DNA from: Sandaracinus amylolyticus
Lineage (GTDB): Bacteria; Myxococcota_A; Polyangia; Polyangiales; Sandaracinaceae
Assembly: GCF_000737325.1 (NCBI RefSeq)
Contig: NZ_CP011125.1
Location: 10,181,945 to 10,245,944 of the forward strand
Length of the DNA stretch: 64,000 bases
Direction of reading: 5' to 3'
A program made the translations under genes and the position numbers. Below the pieces are notes generated by a model that worked only from the letters and a program-made list of their open reading frames with translations, did no database searches and was not told the origin of the DNA. Positions within the stretch are counted from its first letter, which is position 1. The number at the start of each line of letters is the position of its first letter. Positions 26,935-35,204 of the stretch are shown piece after piece.

Positions 26935-28989
26935 ATGCTCGACGACGTGCGCAGGATCGGGGGGCGGCTCGCGGCGTTGGGGATCGTCGCGCTGATCGCG
27001 TCGTGTGGGAGCGCGCTGGCGCGACGCAACGGCGGACCGGTCGCGCCATTGCCCGACGATCACTCGCTGCGCGGCGACGCGCAGGGCGGTGAGTCGAGCG
27101 ACGGCGCGCAGAGCACCGCCGAGGGGCGCCTCGAGTCTGCGCATCGCATCGACGACGCGAGCACGTGGGCACGGCTCGCGGCGCGTCCCGCGTCGAGCGC
27201 GGTCGCGCGCACCGAGGTCGTGAAGTTCCTCGTCGACGTCGCCGAGGGCCGGACCGTCTGGTTCATCGACACGCAGCGCTGGGGCATCCATTACGAGTTC
27301 GCGCGCGATCATCTCTCGACCGAACAGCATCCCGTCGGGCGCCAGCCCGCCGATCACCAGATGTTCAACGTCCGCGAGTACCGCCGTCCCGAGCGCCGCT
27401 TCGAGCTCGGCACGATCGTGCACTACCTCGACAGCGACATCTGGACCGTCGAGCTCGTCGGGGGCGACACGCTGCCCGGCGATCGCATCGTCGCGCTCTT
27501 CGAGCAGCTGCGCGGCGCGTTGTGGATCGGCGATCGTCTCCGATTCCGCCCGATGTCGCCGCTGCACGACCGGTCGATCGCGAGCGTGCGCGCGCAGCTG
27601 CCGATCGCGACCGCGGACGAGGTGTTCGCGGGCGTGCGCTACCAGCCGCTCACCGATGGTCCGGCGTTCGGCACGCTGCGCGTCGTGCGCGGCGCGCTCG
27701 ATCCCAGCACGGTGCGCCCCGATCAGATCCTCGTGCTCGAGCAGCTGCCCGACGAGATCCCGGTCGTGAGCGGCGTGATCAGCGCGCAGCTCCAGGCCCC
27801 GCTCGGGCACGTCGCCATCCTCTGCGCGACCCGCGGCACGCCGAACATGGGGCTTCGCGGCGCGCTCGATCATCCCGACGTGCAGCGGCTCGACGGGCGG
27901 CTCGTGCAGCTCGTGATCGGCCCGCAGGAGTTCGCGATCCGCGAGGCCACGCTCGCGCAGGCCGAGGCCGCGTGGGCATCACGCCGTCCCGCCCAGCCGC
28001 AGGTCCCGCGCGTCGATCGGCGCGAGCGACGCCTCGTCGACGTGTGTGATCTCCGGCTGCCCGACGCCGCGTTCGCGGGCGCGAAGGCGTCGCAGCTGGG
28101 CGAGGTGTGCTCGCTGGGCAACATCGACACGCCGGGCGGGTTCGTGGTGCCGGTCGCGCACTACCTCGAGCACCTCGGCGACAGCGGGATCGTGCACGGC
28201 CTGCCGCAGATGCTCGCGGACCCGACGTTCCGCGGCGACGCGACGGTGCGCGCGCGACAGCTCGCGCAGGTGCGCGCGATGATCCAGAGCGCGGGCGTCG
28301 AGCCGCGGCTCGTGCAGGAGGTGCGGCGCCGCATCGCGCACGTCGCGCCCCAGGCGCGGTGGATCCTGCGATCGAGCACGAACGCCGAGGACCTCGCGGG
28401 CTTCACCGGCGCGGGCCTCTATCGCAGCGTCGTGGTGAGCGCGGGCGCGAGCGAGCAGGAGATCGCGAACGCGCTGCGCGAGGTGTGGTCGAGCGTGTGG
28501 CTGCTCGGCGCGTACGAGGAGCGCGAGTGGTATCGCGTCGATCACCGCAGCGTCGGGATGGCGATCCTCGCGCAGCCCTTCGTCGACGGTGCGAGCGCGA
28601 ACGGCGTCGCGATCACCGCGAACCCGTATTACGAGGCGCGCCCCGGGTTCTTCGTGAACGCGCAGGTGCTCGGCGGGAGCGTGACCGGCGCGGCGGGCGA
28701 GGAGATCCCCGAGCAGCACATGATCTACACGTACGCCGGCCCGCTCGAGACCGAGCTCCTCGCGCGCAGCTCGCGGAGCCCCGGCGCGCTCTTGCTCGAC
28801 GACGCGGCGATCACCGCGCTGCACGAGCGCCTCGCGCGCATCCACGCGCACTTCGTCGGCGGAGAGCGGCCCCGCTGGGCGGCGCCGGTGAACGCGGTGG
28901 ACGTCGAGTTCCTGCTCGCCGGCGGGCGCATCGTGATCGTCCAGGCGCGCCCCTTCGTCGTGCGCTGGGGCCCGGGACAGACGTTCTAG
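26935..28989 (+). CDS. Lipoprotein with swivel-His and PEP/glucan dikinase ATP-binding domain
   Basis: This 684-residue protein has a lipoprotein-type signal (GRLAALGIVALIASC), so it should be exported. A region near residue 280 (VVSGVISAQLQAPLGHVAILCATRGTPNMG) matches the phosphohistidine swivel domain, with His in PLGHVAILC. The second half matches the ATP-binding domain: FAGAKASQLGEV, WILRSSTNAEDLAGFTGAGLY, GVAITANPYY, and VNAVDVEFLLAGGRIVIVQARPF. In PEP synthase the swivel domain follows the ATP domain; here it precedes it, as in glucan water dikinases. RSSTNAEDLAGFTGAGLY also reads like the GWD motif. That an ATP-using fold carries an export signal is odd. ATG 26935 follows gcagagg. It converges with the next gene, overlapping by 4 bp (CTAG). 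Confidence 0.83.
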   Translation: MLDDVRRIGGRLAALGIVALIASCGSALARRNGGPVAPLPDDHSLRGDAQGGESSDGAQSTAEGRLESAHRIDDASTWARLAARPASSAVARTEVVKFLVDVAEGRTVWFIDTQRWGIHYEFARDHLSTEQHPVGRQPADHQMFNVREYRRPERRFELGTIVHYLDSDIWTVELVGGDTLPGDRIVALFEQLRGALWIGDRLRFRPMSPLHDRSIASVRAQLPIATADEVFAGVRYQPLTDGPAFGTLRVVRGALDPSTVRPDQILVLEQLPDEIPVVSGVISAQLQAPLGHVAILCATRGTPNMGLRGALDHPDVQRLDGRLVQLVIGPQEFAIREATLAQAEAAWASRRPAQPQVPRVDRRERRLVDVCDLRLPDAAFAGAKASQLGEVCSLGNIDTPGGFVVPVAHYLEHLGDSGIVHGLPQMLADPTFRGDATVRARQLAQVRAMIQSAGVEPRLVQEVRRRIAHVAPQARWILRSSTNAEDLAGFTGAGLYRSVVVSAGASEQEIANALREVWSSVWLLGAYEEREWYRVDHRSVGMAILAQPFVDGASANGVAITANPYYEARPGFFVNAQVLGGSVTGAAGEEIPEQHMIYTYAGPLETELLARSSRSPGALLLDDAAITALHERLARIHAHFVGGERPRWAAPVNAVDVEFLLAGGRIVIVQARPFVVRWGPGQTF

Positions 28990-29864
28990 TTCATGACGCG
29001 CACGCGCAGCTCGACGCGACCGCACCCGAACGAGCCGCGGTTCTGGCTGTCGAGCAGCAGGTAGTACGTGCCGGGGTCGAGCTCGAGCTCGAGGCGCGAC
29101 TGGCGCGGCTGGCGCCCCGACTCGCACGGAGTCGCCTTCAGATCGTCGTCGGCGTCGGCGCACGCGACGTCGTTCGCGCACTCGATCTCGCTCTGCACGT
29201 CACCACAGCGGCGCAGCAGCGAGAGCACCGTGTCGACCCCGCCCGGGCCGTCGACGTCGCGCAGATCGAGGCGCAGCCGACGTCGCTGCGACACGAACAG
29301 GCGCACCTGCGCGTCCTCGCCGTTGCTCGCCGCGCCCTCGCACTGGTCGGCGCGCACGCGGTGATCGTCGGTGCGCCCGCAGAGATCGATCGTGTACGAG
29401 CCCTCGTCGACGATCTCGCCGCTCCACACGCACGACGGAGCTTCGGTCACGCACGCGCCCTCGCTGCATCCGTGCTCGCACGTCGTGGGCGCTTCGTGCG
29501 CGCCGTCCGCGTCGCACGTGTAGAGCACGTCGCCGTCGCAGCGCGTCCGCAGCGGCTCGCAGGTGCGCGCGACGCACGTCGCATCGCCGTCGGTCATCGC
29601 GCATCGCGCGCCGCGCGGCGCGCAGTCCTCCTCGACGGTGCTCGTCCCCACGCACCGGATCGCGACGGTGTCCGCGCATCGCGGCACGCACGCGCCGACC
29701 ACGCCTGCGTCACCGGCGCCCGCGTCGATCGCGCTCGCATCGCGCGAGGCGCCCGCGAAGCTCACGCGCTCGAGCGAGCAACCCCCCCAGAGGATGCTCG
29801 CGCCCGAGAGCACCACCGTCGCGGCGATGCTCCCCCATACCGCTCGCCCGCCCACGAAGCGCAC
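28986..29864 (-). CDS. Cys-rich lipoprotein with C-terminal beta domain
   Basis: This 292-residue protein has a lipoprotein signal (SIAATVVLSGASILWGGC), then a short Asp/Ala/Gly linker (DASAIDAGAGDAG). Residues 55-145 are Cys-rich (CVPRCADTVAIRCVG, CEPLRTRCDGDVLYTCDADG, CEHGCSEGACV), similar to other surface lipoproteins here. The last 120 residues (RLFVSQRRRLRLDLRDVDG, ELDPGTYYLLLDSQ) resemble a peptidase-associated pre-peptidase-type beta-sandwich. No catalytic residue is seen. The start is GTG 29864; no better ATG was found. Its TAG stop is inside the CTAG shared with the convergent dikinase gene. Confidence 0.82.
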   Translation of the reverse strand: MRFVGGRAVWGSIAATVVLSGASILWGGCSLERVSFAGASRDASAIDAGAGDAGVVGACVPRCADTVAIRCVGTSTVEEDCAPRGARCAMTDGDATCVARTCEPLRTRCDGDVLYTCDADGAHEAPTTCEHGCSEGACVTEAPSCVWSGEIVDEGSYTIDLCGRTDDHRVRADQCEGAASNGEDAQVRLFVSQRRRLRLDLRDVDGPGGVDTVLSLLRRCGDVQSEIECANDVACADADDDLKATPCESGRQPRQSRLELELDPGTYYLLLDSQNRGSFGCGRVELRVRVMN

Positions 29865-29918
29865 CTTCGCGCGACGGCCATCCGGAGTCTCCCCGGCAAT
29901 TCGAGGATTAACTCTCGA

Positions 29919-30785
29919 TTAACCCGCGAGCACCGCGGCCATCGCCCGCGCATCGGGCCATCGGTGCGCGACGTCGGGCTCGAGCGCGCCGTCGATCGCG
30001 CGCGCGAGCGCGTCGGGCACATCGGCGCGGACCTCGCGAATGCGCGGCGGACGGCTCGTGACGATGCGCATCAGCAGCATCGGGAGGCTCGGCTCCTGGA
30101 AGTGGGTGCGCCCGGTCGCGGCATGGAAGAGCGTCGCGCCCGCGCCCCACAGATCGGTGCGCGCATCGACGGGCAGCGCGCGCGCCTGCTCGGGCGCCAT
30201 GTACGTCGGCGTGCCGATCGCGGTGCCCGGCTTGGTGAGGATGCCGCTGCGATCGACGCTCTGGAGGTTCTTCGCGACGCCGAAGTCGAGCAGCCGCACG
30301 CCGAGCGTGCCCTTCTCGCGCACGAGGAACACGTTCTCGGGCTTCACGTCGCGATGCACGATGTGCACGTCGTGCGCGGCCGCGAGCACGTCGCAGAGCT
30401 GCACGCCGATCGTGGTGACGTCGTCGAGCGTGAGGTCCTTCGCGCGGATCGCCTCGTCGAGCGAGCGACCCTCGAGCAGCTCGTTGACGATGTACGGGCG
30501 ACCGTCCTCGAGCGTGCCCGCGTCGAGCACCTGCGGGATGCCGGGATGTCCGACCGCCGCGGCCGCGCGCGCCTCGCGCAGGAAGCGCCGCACCGCCTCG
30601 GGCGCGGCCGTGAGGTGCGGGTGCATCGCCTTCAGCGCGACGCTGCGATCGGTGTAGCGATGGATCGCCTCGTAGACGGCGCCGCTCGCGCCGACGCCGA
30701 GCAATCGCTGGAGCTCGTAGCGATCGGCGACGACCTGCCCGACGCGGCCCTGCGCGACCTCGTCGATCGTCTTCGACGTCGTCAT
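29919..30785 (-). CDS. Ser/Thr protein kinase (Hanks type)
   Basis: This 288-residue kinase is essentially a bare catalytic domain. The glycine-rich loop is LLGVGASGAVYEA, the ATP-binding Lys is in VALKAMHPHL, the catalytic loop is IVHRDVKPENVFL, the metal-binding DFG is LLDFGVAKN, and the activation segment ends GTPTYMAPEQA. All key residues are intact. There is no transmembrane tail, so it should be cytoplasmic or bound to a partner. It is divergent from the Tat lipoprotein gene, with 155 bp between starts that contain a CGTCCC/GGGACG hairpin. ATG 30785 is preferred; ATG 30800 adds five residues. Substrates are unknown. Confidence 0.93.
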   Translation of the reverse strand: MTTSKTIDEVAQGRVGQVVADRYELQRLLGVGASGAVYEAIHRYTDRSVALKAMHPHLTAAPEAVRRFLREARAAAAVGHPGIPQVLDAGTLEDGRPYIVNELLEGRSLDEAIRAKDLTLDDVTTIGVQLCDVLAAAHDVHIVHRDVKPENVFLVREKGTLGVRLLDFGVAKNLQSVDRSGILTKPGTAIGTPTYMAPEQARALPVDARTDLWGAGATLFHAATGRTHFQEPSLPMLLMRIVTSRPPRIREVRADVPDALARAIDGALEPDVAHRWPDARAMAAVLAG

Positions 30786-30940
30786 GGACGGGGAGAGCAT
30801 AGCGGCGCGCCTCGTAGCATGGGAGTCGCCTCGACCGCTGCGGTCGTGAGAGAATCTGCCGGGGGCCGGGCGCGTCCCTACGGGACGCCCGGGCGAGAAC
30901 ACGAGAGCCGGGCAGGCTTTCCATAGGAGTCGTGCCGCGC

Positions 30941-31513
30941 ATGTCCGACAAGAAGACTGATCCCGAGGTCGCGAAGAAGACGCTCACGCTCGACGATGCC
31001 GACATCGTCTCGGAGCGGAGCGGATCGGAAGAGCCCGCACCCGTCACGCGCCGCTCGATGCTGGGCGTGATCGGCGTGCTCGCCGGAGGCGCCGCGGCCG
31101 CGGTGCTCCCGGGATGCGTGGTGCGACGGCGGCCGGTCGTGTACGCGCAGGCGCCCGCGGCGCCCCCCGGGGCGACGGTGGTGGTGCAGGCGCCGCAGGG
31201 CCGTTATCGCACCGGCGTGACCGACAGCGACGGCGGCGCGTACGCGGATCCCGCGGGCTACGGGCGCGGCCAGCAACGCCAGGCGTACACCGGGCTGACC
31301 GACAGCGACGGGGGCGCGTACGCGGATCCCGCGGGCTACGGGCGCGGCGTGTACGGGCGGACCAGCGGGATCACCGACAGCGACGGCGGGCCGTACGCGG
31401 ATCCCGCGGGCAACGGACGCGGCACCGGGCGCGTCGGGTACACGGGGATCACGGACAGCGACGGCGGGCCGTATGCCGATCCGGCGGGGCAGGGTCGCGG
31501 TCGCTGGCGCTGA
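30941..31513 (+). CDS. Tat-exported lipoprotein with four DSDGG repeats
   Basis: This 190-residue protein has an acidic N-terminus of about 35 residues, then a Tat-type signal with a lipobox: TRRSMLGVIGVLAGGAAAA and LPGC. The mature part is almost wholly four repeats of 25-26 residues, each containing TDSDGG(A/P)YADPAG, then a Gly/Arg-rich spacer. The Asp-rich core could bind calcium, but this is inference. The repeats lie at 31220-31501 with starts 75-78 bp apart. A Tat signal fits folding before export. ATG 30941 was chosen; GTG 30932 is close to AGGAG (30925-30929). It is divergent from the kinase gene, so shared regulation is possible. Confidence 0.85.
   Translation: MSDKKTDPEVAKKTLTLDDADIVSERSGSEEPAPVTRRSMLGVIGVLAGGAAAAVLPGCVVRRRPVVYAQAPAAPPGATVVVQAPQGRYRTGVTDSDGGAYADPAGYGRGQQRQAYTGLTDSDGGAYADPAGYGRGVYGRTSGITDSDGGPYADPAGNGRGTGRVGYTGITDSDGGPYADPAGQGRGRWR
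31220..31501 (+). repeat. Four in-frame repeats of about 26 codons
   Basis: Units begin at 31220, 31298, 31373 and 31451, and each encodes TDSDGG-x-YADPAG-x-GRG. Units 1 and 2 read GAYADPAGYG and units 3 and 4 read GPYADPAG(N/Q)G, so the array grew by duplication of pairs. The frame is kept throughout. Confidence 0.9.
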
Positions 31514-31806
31514 GTCGCGGGGCACCGACGAGCACGCGCAGGTGGCACGTGGACGAGCACGCGGGACGTGCACGCGCACGAGCACGGTGCGGATCGGCGT
31601 GACGAGCGCCGTGGATCGGGCGTGATGACGGCGGCGGGTGCGGTGAGCTTCGGCTCGCTGCTCTCGCCGCGTTCGTGTTCGCGCGGCTGACTCGAGCTCG
31701 TGCACGTGCCGCTCGAGCGTTCTCGAATGGTGGCGTGGACCGACGAGCCAGCCTCCTGCACCCGTGGTTCCTTCCTTCGCAGCCCGCGCCTCGCTCAGAT
31801 CGACCG
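31514..31806. other. 293-bp gap without a gene
   Basis: No protein-like reading frame was seen. The first half repeats short pieces of the type gacgagcacgcg and cacgcgcacgagcac, related to one another but not in a regular period. Promoter signals for the gene at 31807 may lie in the second half; none could be named. Confidence 0.5.
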
Positions 31807-32259
31807 ATGGCGCTGCCGAAGGTGGATCTCTCGACCTGGCCCGTGCTCCTCGTCGAGATGCCAGCCGAGCTCTCGTTGAGCGACGTGGACTCGCATTTCG
31901 ACGAGCTCGTCGCGATCGCGCGCACCCGCCGCGCCCACGTGCATCTCGTCGATGGCTCGGAGCTCGGGCCGACCGCGCTCAGCCCGACCCACCGCAAGCG
32001 CATGGGCGAGCGGCTCCAGAGCCTCACGCGCGAGCTCGAAGGACGGCGCGTCGCCGAGGCGATCGTCCTGCCGAACCCGCTGCTGCGCGGAGTGATGACC
32101 GCGATCCACTGGATCGCGCCCCCGAAGTGGCCGGTGCAGACGTTCGCGACGCGCGCCGACGCGCTCACCTGGTGTCAGGAGCAGCTCGCCGCGAACGGGA
32201 TGCCGACCCGCGAGCCCGCGCCCGCGATCGATCGGCGCTCCCGTCCCTCGGCGAGCTGA
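31807..32259 (+). CDS. STAS/SpoIIAA-like protein
   Basis: This 150-residue protein resembles the SpoIIAA-like STAS-fold group seen in many myxobacteria. Its pattern is a first strand (WPVLLVEMPAELS), an SDVDSHFDELVAIARTRRAHVHLVDG strand-helix-strand, and the later MTAIHWIAPPKWPVQTFATRADALTW. STAS proteins work as regulatory switches, often by binding kinase or sigma-factor partners. The Ser usually phosphorylated in anti-anti-sigma factors is not obvious. ATG 31807 was chosen by composition. It converges with the glutathione peroxidase gene, with 6 bp between the stops. Confidence 0.68.
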   Translation: MALPKVDLSTWPVLLVEMPAELSLSDVDSHFDELVAIARTRRAHVHLVDGSELGPTALSPTHRKRMGERLQSLTRELEGRRVAEAIVLPNPLLRGVMTAIHWIAPPKWPVQTFATRADALTWCQEQLAANGMPTREPAPAIDRRSRPSAS

Positions 32260-32265
32260 GCTCGC

Positions 32266-32742
32266 TCAGCCGAGCGCGCGCTGCAGCGCGGCGACGATCT
32301 TCGGATCGTCGGGCGCGGTCTTCGGCGAGAAGCGCTCGACCACGCGGCCGTCCTTGCCGACGACGAACTTCTCGAAGTTCCACTGGATGTCGCCGCCGCC
32401 GGTCTCGCCCTTCAGCCACTGGTAGAGCGGGTGCGCGCCGCCGCCGTTCACCTCGATCTTCGAGAAGAGCGGGAACGTCACGCCGTAGCTCGTCTCGCAG
32501 AACGTCTTGATCTCGTTCTCGGTGCCGGGCTCCTGGCCCATGAACTGGTTGCACGGGAAGCCGAGCACCTCGGCGCCCTTCGCTCCGTACTGCTCGTAGA
32601 GCGACTGCAGCTTCGAGTACTGCGGTGTGAGCCCGCACTGGCTCGCCACGTTGACGACGAGCAGCGCTTTTCCGCGGTAGTCGGCGAGGCTCTTGGTCGC
32701 GCCGTCGATCGTCTTCACCTGGAAATCGTGGAGCGTGGTCAT
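32266..32742 (-). CDS. Glutathione peroxidase family protein
   Basis: This 158-residue protein is a Cys-type glutathione/thioredoxin peroxidase. The peroxidatic Cys is in NVASQCGLTPQY, and the other conserved residues of the active site are in GFPCNQFMGQEPG (Gln and Cys) and IQWNFEKFVV (Trp and Asn). It reduces hydrogen peroxide or lipid peroxides; in bacteria thioredoxin is usually the donor. The length is normal and there is no signal peptide. ATG 32742 gives the family N-terminus MTTLHDFQVKTIDG; an ATG 12 bases upstream is also in frame. It is divergent from the methyltransferase gene at 32788 with 45 bp between starts. Confidence 0.94.
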   Translation of the reverse strand: MTTLHDFQVKTIDGATKSLADYRGKALLVVNVASQCGLTPQYSKLQSLYEQYGAKGAEVLGFPCNQFMGQEPGTENEIKTFCETSYGVTFPLFSKIEVNGGGAHPLYQWLKGETGGGDIQWNFEKFVVGKDGRVVERFSPKTAPDDPKIVAALQRALG

Positions 32743-32787
32743 GGCGGCCACCATCGTGGCGCGCGCGTGGTAGGTCAAGCGCCTTCG

Positions 32788-33612
32788 ATGACGGTGACGG
32801 ACGAGGAGATCGGCGAGCTCAGCGACGACGCGATCGCGGGCGCTTGGCGCTTGTGGCAGCGCGTTCGTGGGCATCGCTATTCGCTCGACGACGTCGCGAC
32901 CGCGCGCGAGGCGGTGGAGGCGCGGCCCGATGCGCAGCGCGTGATCGACCTCGGGTGCGGGATCGGATCGGTCACGCTGATGGTCGCGTACAAGCTTCGC
33001 GACGCGCGCGTGATCGCGATCGAGGCACAGGCGATCTCGCACGAGCTCGCGCGGCGCAACCTCGCGCGCAACGCGCTCACGGAGCGCGTGCGGCTGATCC
33101 ACGGTGACCTCCGCACGGTCGCGCTCGAGGAGCGCGCGGATCTGATCACCGGTACGCCGCCGTACTTCGATCCCAAGAAGAGCTCGCCCTCGACCGACTC
33201 GCAGCGGACCTATGCACGGATCGAGATGCGCGGCGGGATCGAGGACTACGTCGCGGCGGGCGCGCGGCTGCTCGCGCCCGGAGGTCGCCTCGTGGTGTGC
33301 GGCGATGCGCGTCGTCCCGATCGCGCGATGGCAGGCGCGGCTGCGGCGGGGCTCGACGTGATCGCGAAGCGCGACGTCGTGCCCCGCGCGGACAAGGACG
33401 CGCTCTTCACGATCTGGACGTTCGCCCTGCGGTCCGACGGGGAACCGCGAGGCGAGGGAACGGGGACGATCGCGGAGCATCCGCCGATCGTCGCGCGCAC
33501 TGCGGACGGTGCGCGCACCGAGGACGCGCACGCGCTGCGTCGCTTCTTCGATCAGCCGGTGAACGAGGACGAGGCGCCGAGCCCGAGGGCTCGCGCGCGG
33601 AGGGCGCGATGA
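32788..33612 (+). CDS. SAM-dependent methyltransferase, TrmN6-like
   Basis: This 274-residue protein has a Rossmann SAM-binding domain: motif I is VIDLGCGIGSVTLMVAYKL, and motif IV is ITGTPPYFDPKK, the (N/D)PPY-type motif of N6-adenine methyltransferases. The order matches the TrmN6 group, which methylates adenine in tRNA. The first residue of the motif IV quartet is T rather than N, so function is less sure. The C-terminal 50 residues are disordered. The gene overlaps the DNA methyltransferase gene as ATGA (33609-33612), suggesting coupled translation of two methyltransferases. Confidence 0.85.
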   Translation: MTVTDEEIGELSDDAIAGAWRLWQRVRGHRYSLDDVATAREAVEARPDAQRVIDLGCGIGSVTLMVAYKLRDARVIAIEAQAISHELARRNLARNALTERVRLIHGDLRTVALEERADLITGTPPYFDPKKSSPSTDSQRTYARIEMRGGIEDYVAAGARLLAPGGRLVVCGDARRPDRAMAGAAAAGLDVIAKRDVVPRADKDALFTIWTFALRSDGEPRGEGTGTIAEHPPIVARTADGARTEDAHALRRFFDQPVNEDEAPSPRARARRAR

Positions 33613-34931
33613 GCGAGGAGCGGAAGAGAGTTCGTCGTCCCAGTGCCAATGCTGGCACTGGCAGTGCCAGCGCTGGCACTGGCAGTGCCAATGCTGGCAC
33701 TGGACGACCGAGGCGCGAGAGCGACGACGAGTCGATCGGTCGGAAGGCGCTGGTGAACGTCGGCGGGCCCACGCGCTCGCAGGGCGACCCGAAGATCGCG
33801 GCGACGCTCGTCGAAGCGATGGAGGCCGCGGCGCACGAAGATCCCGACGCGCTCACCCACGGGTTCCACGCGTGGCCGGCGCGCATGCACCGCGCGATCG
33901 CGCGCACCGTGATCGCGCGCGCGACGCGCGAGGGTGAGCGCGTGCTCGATCCGTTCTGCGGGAGCGGGACCGTGCTGCTCGAGGCGATGCTCGCGGGCCG
34001 GCGCAGCGCGGGCGTCGATCTCAATCCGCTCGCGGGCGCGCTGGTCGGGGTGAAGTGCGAGCGACGCGACCTCGAGTCGCGTGACGCGTTCGAGCAGCTC
34101 GCGGAGCTGGTGGGCGAGGCGTCGCTCGAGCGCGTGCAAGCGCGCGAGCGCGCGATCGCGAAGCTGCCGCCCTCGATGATCGGCTGGTACGGCCCGCACG
34201 TGCTCAAGGAGCTCGCGGGGCTGCTCGAGGAGATCCGGAGCGTGGAGGACGAGGCCGATCGTCGCGCGCTCGAGATGGTCTTCTCGTCGCTCGTCGTGAA
34301 GCTCTCGAAGAAGCGCGCCGAGACCTCGCAGCAGGAGGCGGAGAAGCGCATCCGCAAGGGGCTCAGCACCGAGATGTTCGTGCGCAAGGCGCACGAGCTC
34401 GCGCAGCGCTGGGGCACGCTCGACGAGGCGCTGCCCGAGGGCGCGATCGCGCCGCGCTTCTTCGAGGGTGACTCGCGCGAGCTCGAGCGCTTGCTCGGCG
34501 CGCGCACCAAGGCGCGATTGATCCTCACGTCGCCGCCCTACGGCGGGACCTACGACTACCACGCGCAGCACGCGCTGCGCCTCGCGTGGCTCGGCCTCGA
34601 CGCGCGCGCGTTCGCGCGGCGCGAGATGGGCGCGCGTCGCAGCGCTGCGGTCGATCCCGACGAAGCCGCGGAGCAGTGGTGGGACGACGTCGCGGCGATG
34701 CTGCGCGGCATGGAGCGCGTGCTCGATCGCGATGGGTTCATCGTGCTCTTGATGGGCGACGGGCGCTTCGGTCAGCTCGACGTGCCGCTGATCCCGCAGC
34801 TGATCGAGATCGCGCCGCACGTGGGGCTCGAGCTGGTCGCGAGCGCGTCGCAGCCGCGCCCTGCGTGGGGTGGCGGCGCGACGCGCGAGGAGCACCTCGT
34901 CGCGCTCAAGAGAGCGGAACGGCGCCGCTGA
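33609..34931 (+). CDS. DNA methyltransferase (N4/N6 type) with repeat insertion
   Basis: This 440-residue protein has the DNA methylase signatures: DPFCGSGTVLLEAM for SAM binding near residue 115 and SPPYGGTYDYH, the catalytic motif IV, near residue 307. It lacks an obvious target-recognition domain of the restriction type, and no restriction endonuclease lies nearby, so it may be an orphan. HGFHAWPARMHRAIAR precedes motif I as in related methylases. Residues 11-31 are the repeat SANAGTG/SASAGTG/SANAGTG, coded by three palindromic 21-bp units (33641-33703). ATG 33609 is coupled to the upstream stop. Target sequence and base are unknown. Confidence 0.87.
   Translation: MSEERKRVRRPSANAGTGSASAGTGSANAGTGRPRRESDDESIGRKALVNVGGPTRSQGDPKIAATLVEAMEAAAHEDPDALTHGFHAWPARMHRAIARTVIARATREGERVLDPFCGSGTVLLEAMLAGRRSAGVDLNPLAGALVGVKCERRDLESRDAFEQLAELVGEASLERVQARERAIAKLPPSMIGWYGPHVLKELAGLLEEIRSVEDEADRRALEMVFSSLVVKLSKKRAETSQQEAEKRIRKGLSTEMFVRKAHELAQRWGTLDEALPEGAIAPRFFEGDSRELERLLGARTKARLILTSPPYGGTYDYHAQHALRLAWLGLDARAFARREMGARRSAAVDPDEAAEQWWDDVAAMLRGMERVLDRDGFIVLLMGDGRFGQLDVPLIPQLIEIAPHVGLELVASASQPRPAWGGGATREEHLVALKRAERRR
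33641..33703. repeat. Three in-frame palindromic 21-bp repeats within the DNA methyltransferase gene
   Basis: Units cagtgccaa...ctggcactgg lie at 33641-33661, 33662-33682 and 33683-33703. The middle unit, with its preceding base, is a perfect 22-bp palindrome; the outer ones differ from it in the centre. Together they encode 21 residues of Ser/Ala/Asn/Gly/Thr at the N-terminus. Confidence 0.93.
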
Positions 34932-35204
34932 GGAGAGCACGAGAGGCTTCTGAGGAGAGCAGGAGTGGAAGGAGGGACCACGTCGAGTGGTCTGCTCGAT
35001 GCTCGATGCTCGCGGAGCGCTCAGCCGAGCGTTTCCGAGGAGCGCGGGACACGAATCGCGACCCCACGAAGACACTCTCCTCGTGGCCCGGGTGCGCTCG
35101 GCACGGCTCGATTGGGAACACTTCCGTGGTGTTCCTAACCCTCCTGCCTTCCTCAGGAATTCTCGGAAGGCGGCGCGTCGAGACGCGATGATAGAGTCGC
35201 CGGC
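34932..35204. other. 273-bp gap with hairpins
   Basis: No gene is seen. Two hairpins stand out: GGAACAC (35115-35121) pairs with GTGTTCC (35129-35135), and CCTTCC (35147-35152) with GGAAGG just before 35172. A run of purine-rich DNA (gaggagagcaggagtggaaggaggg) follows the methyltransferase stop. The hairpins could end transcription; no U-run is present. Confidence 0.45.

Noticed and set aside
33609-34931. Restriction-modification system
   Set aside because: No endonuclease or specificity gene is near; the coupled neighbour is an RNA-type methyltransferase.
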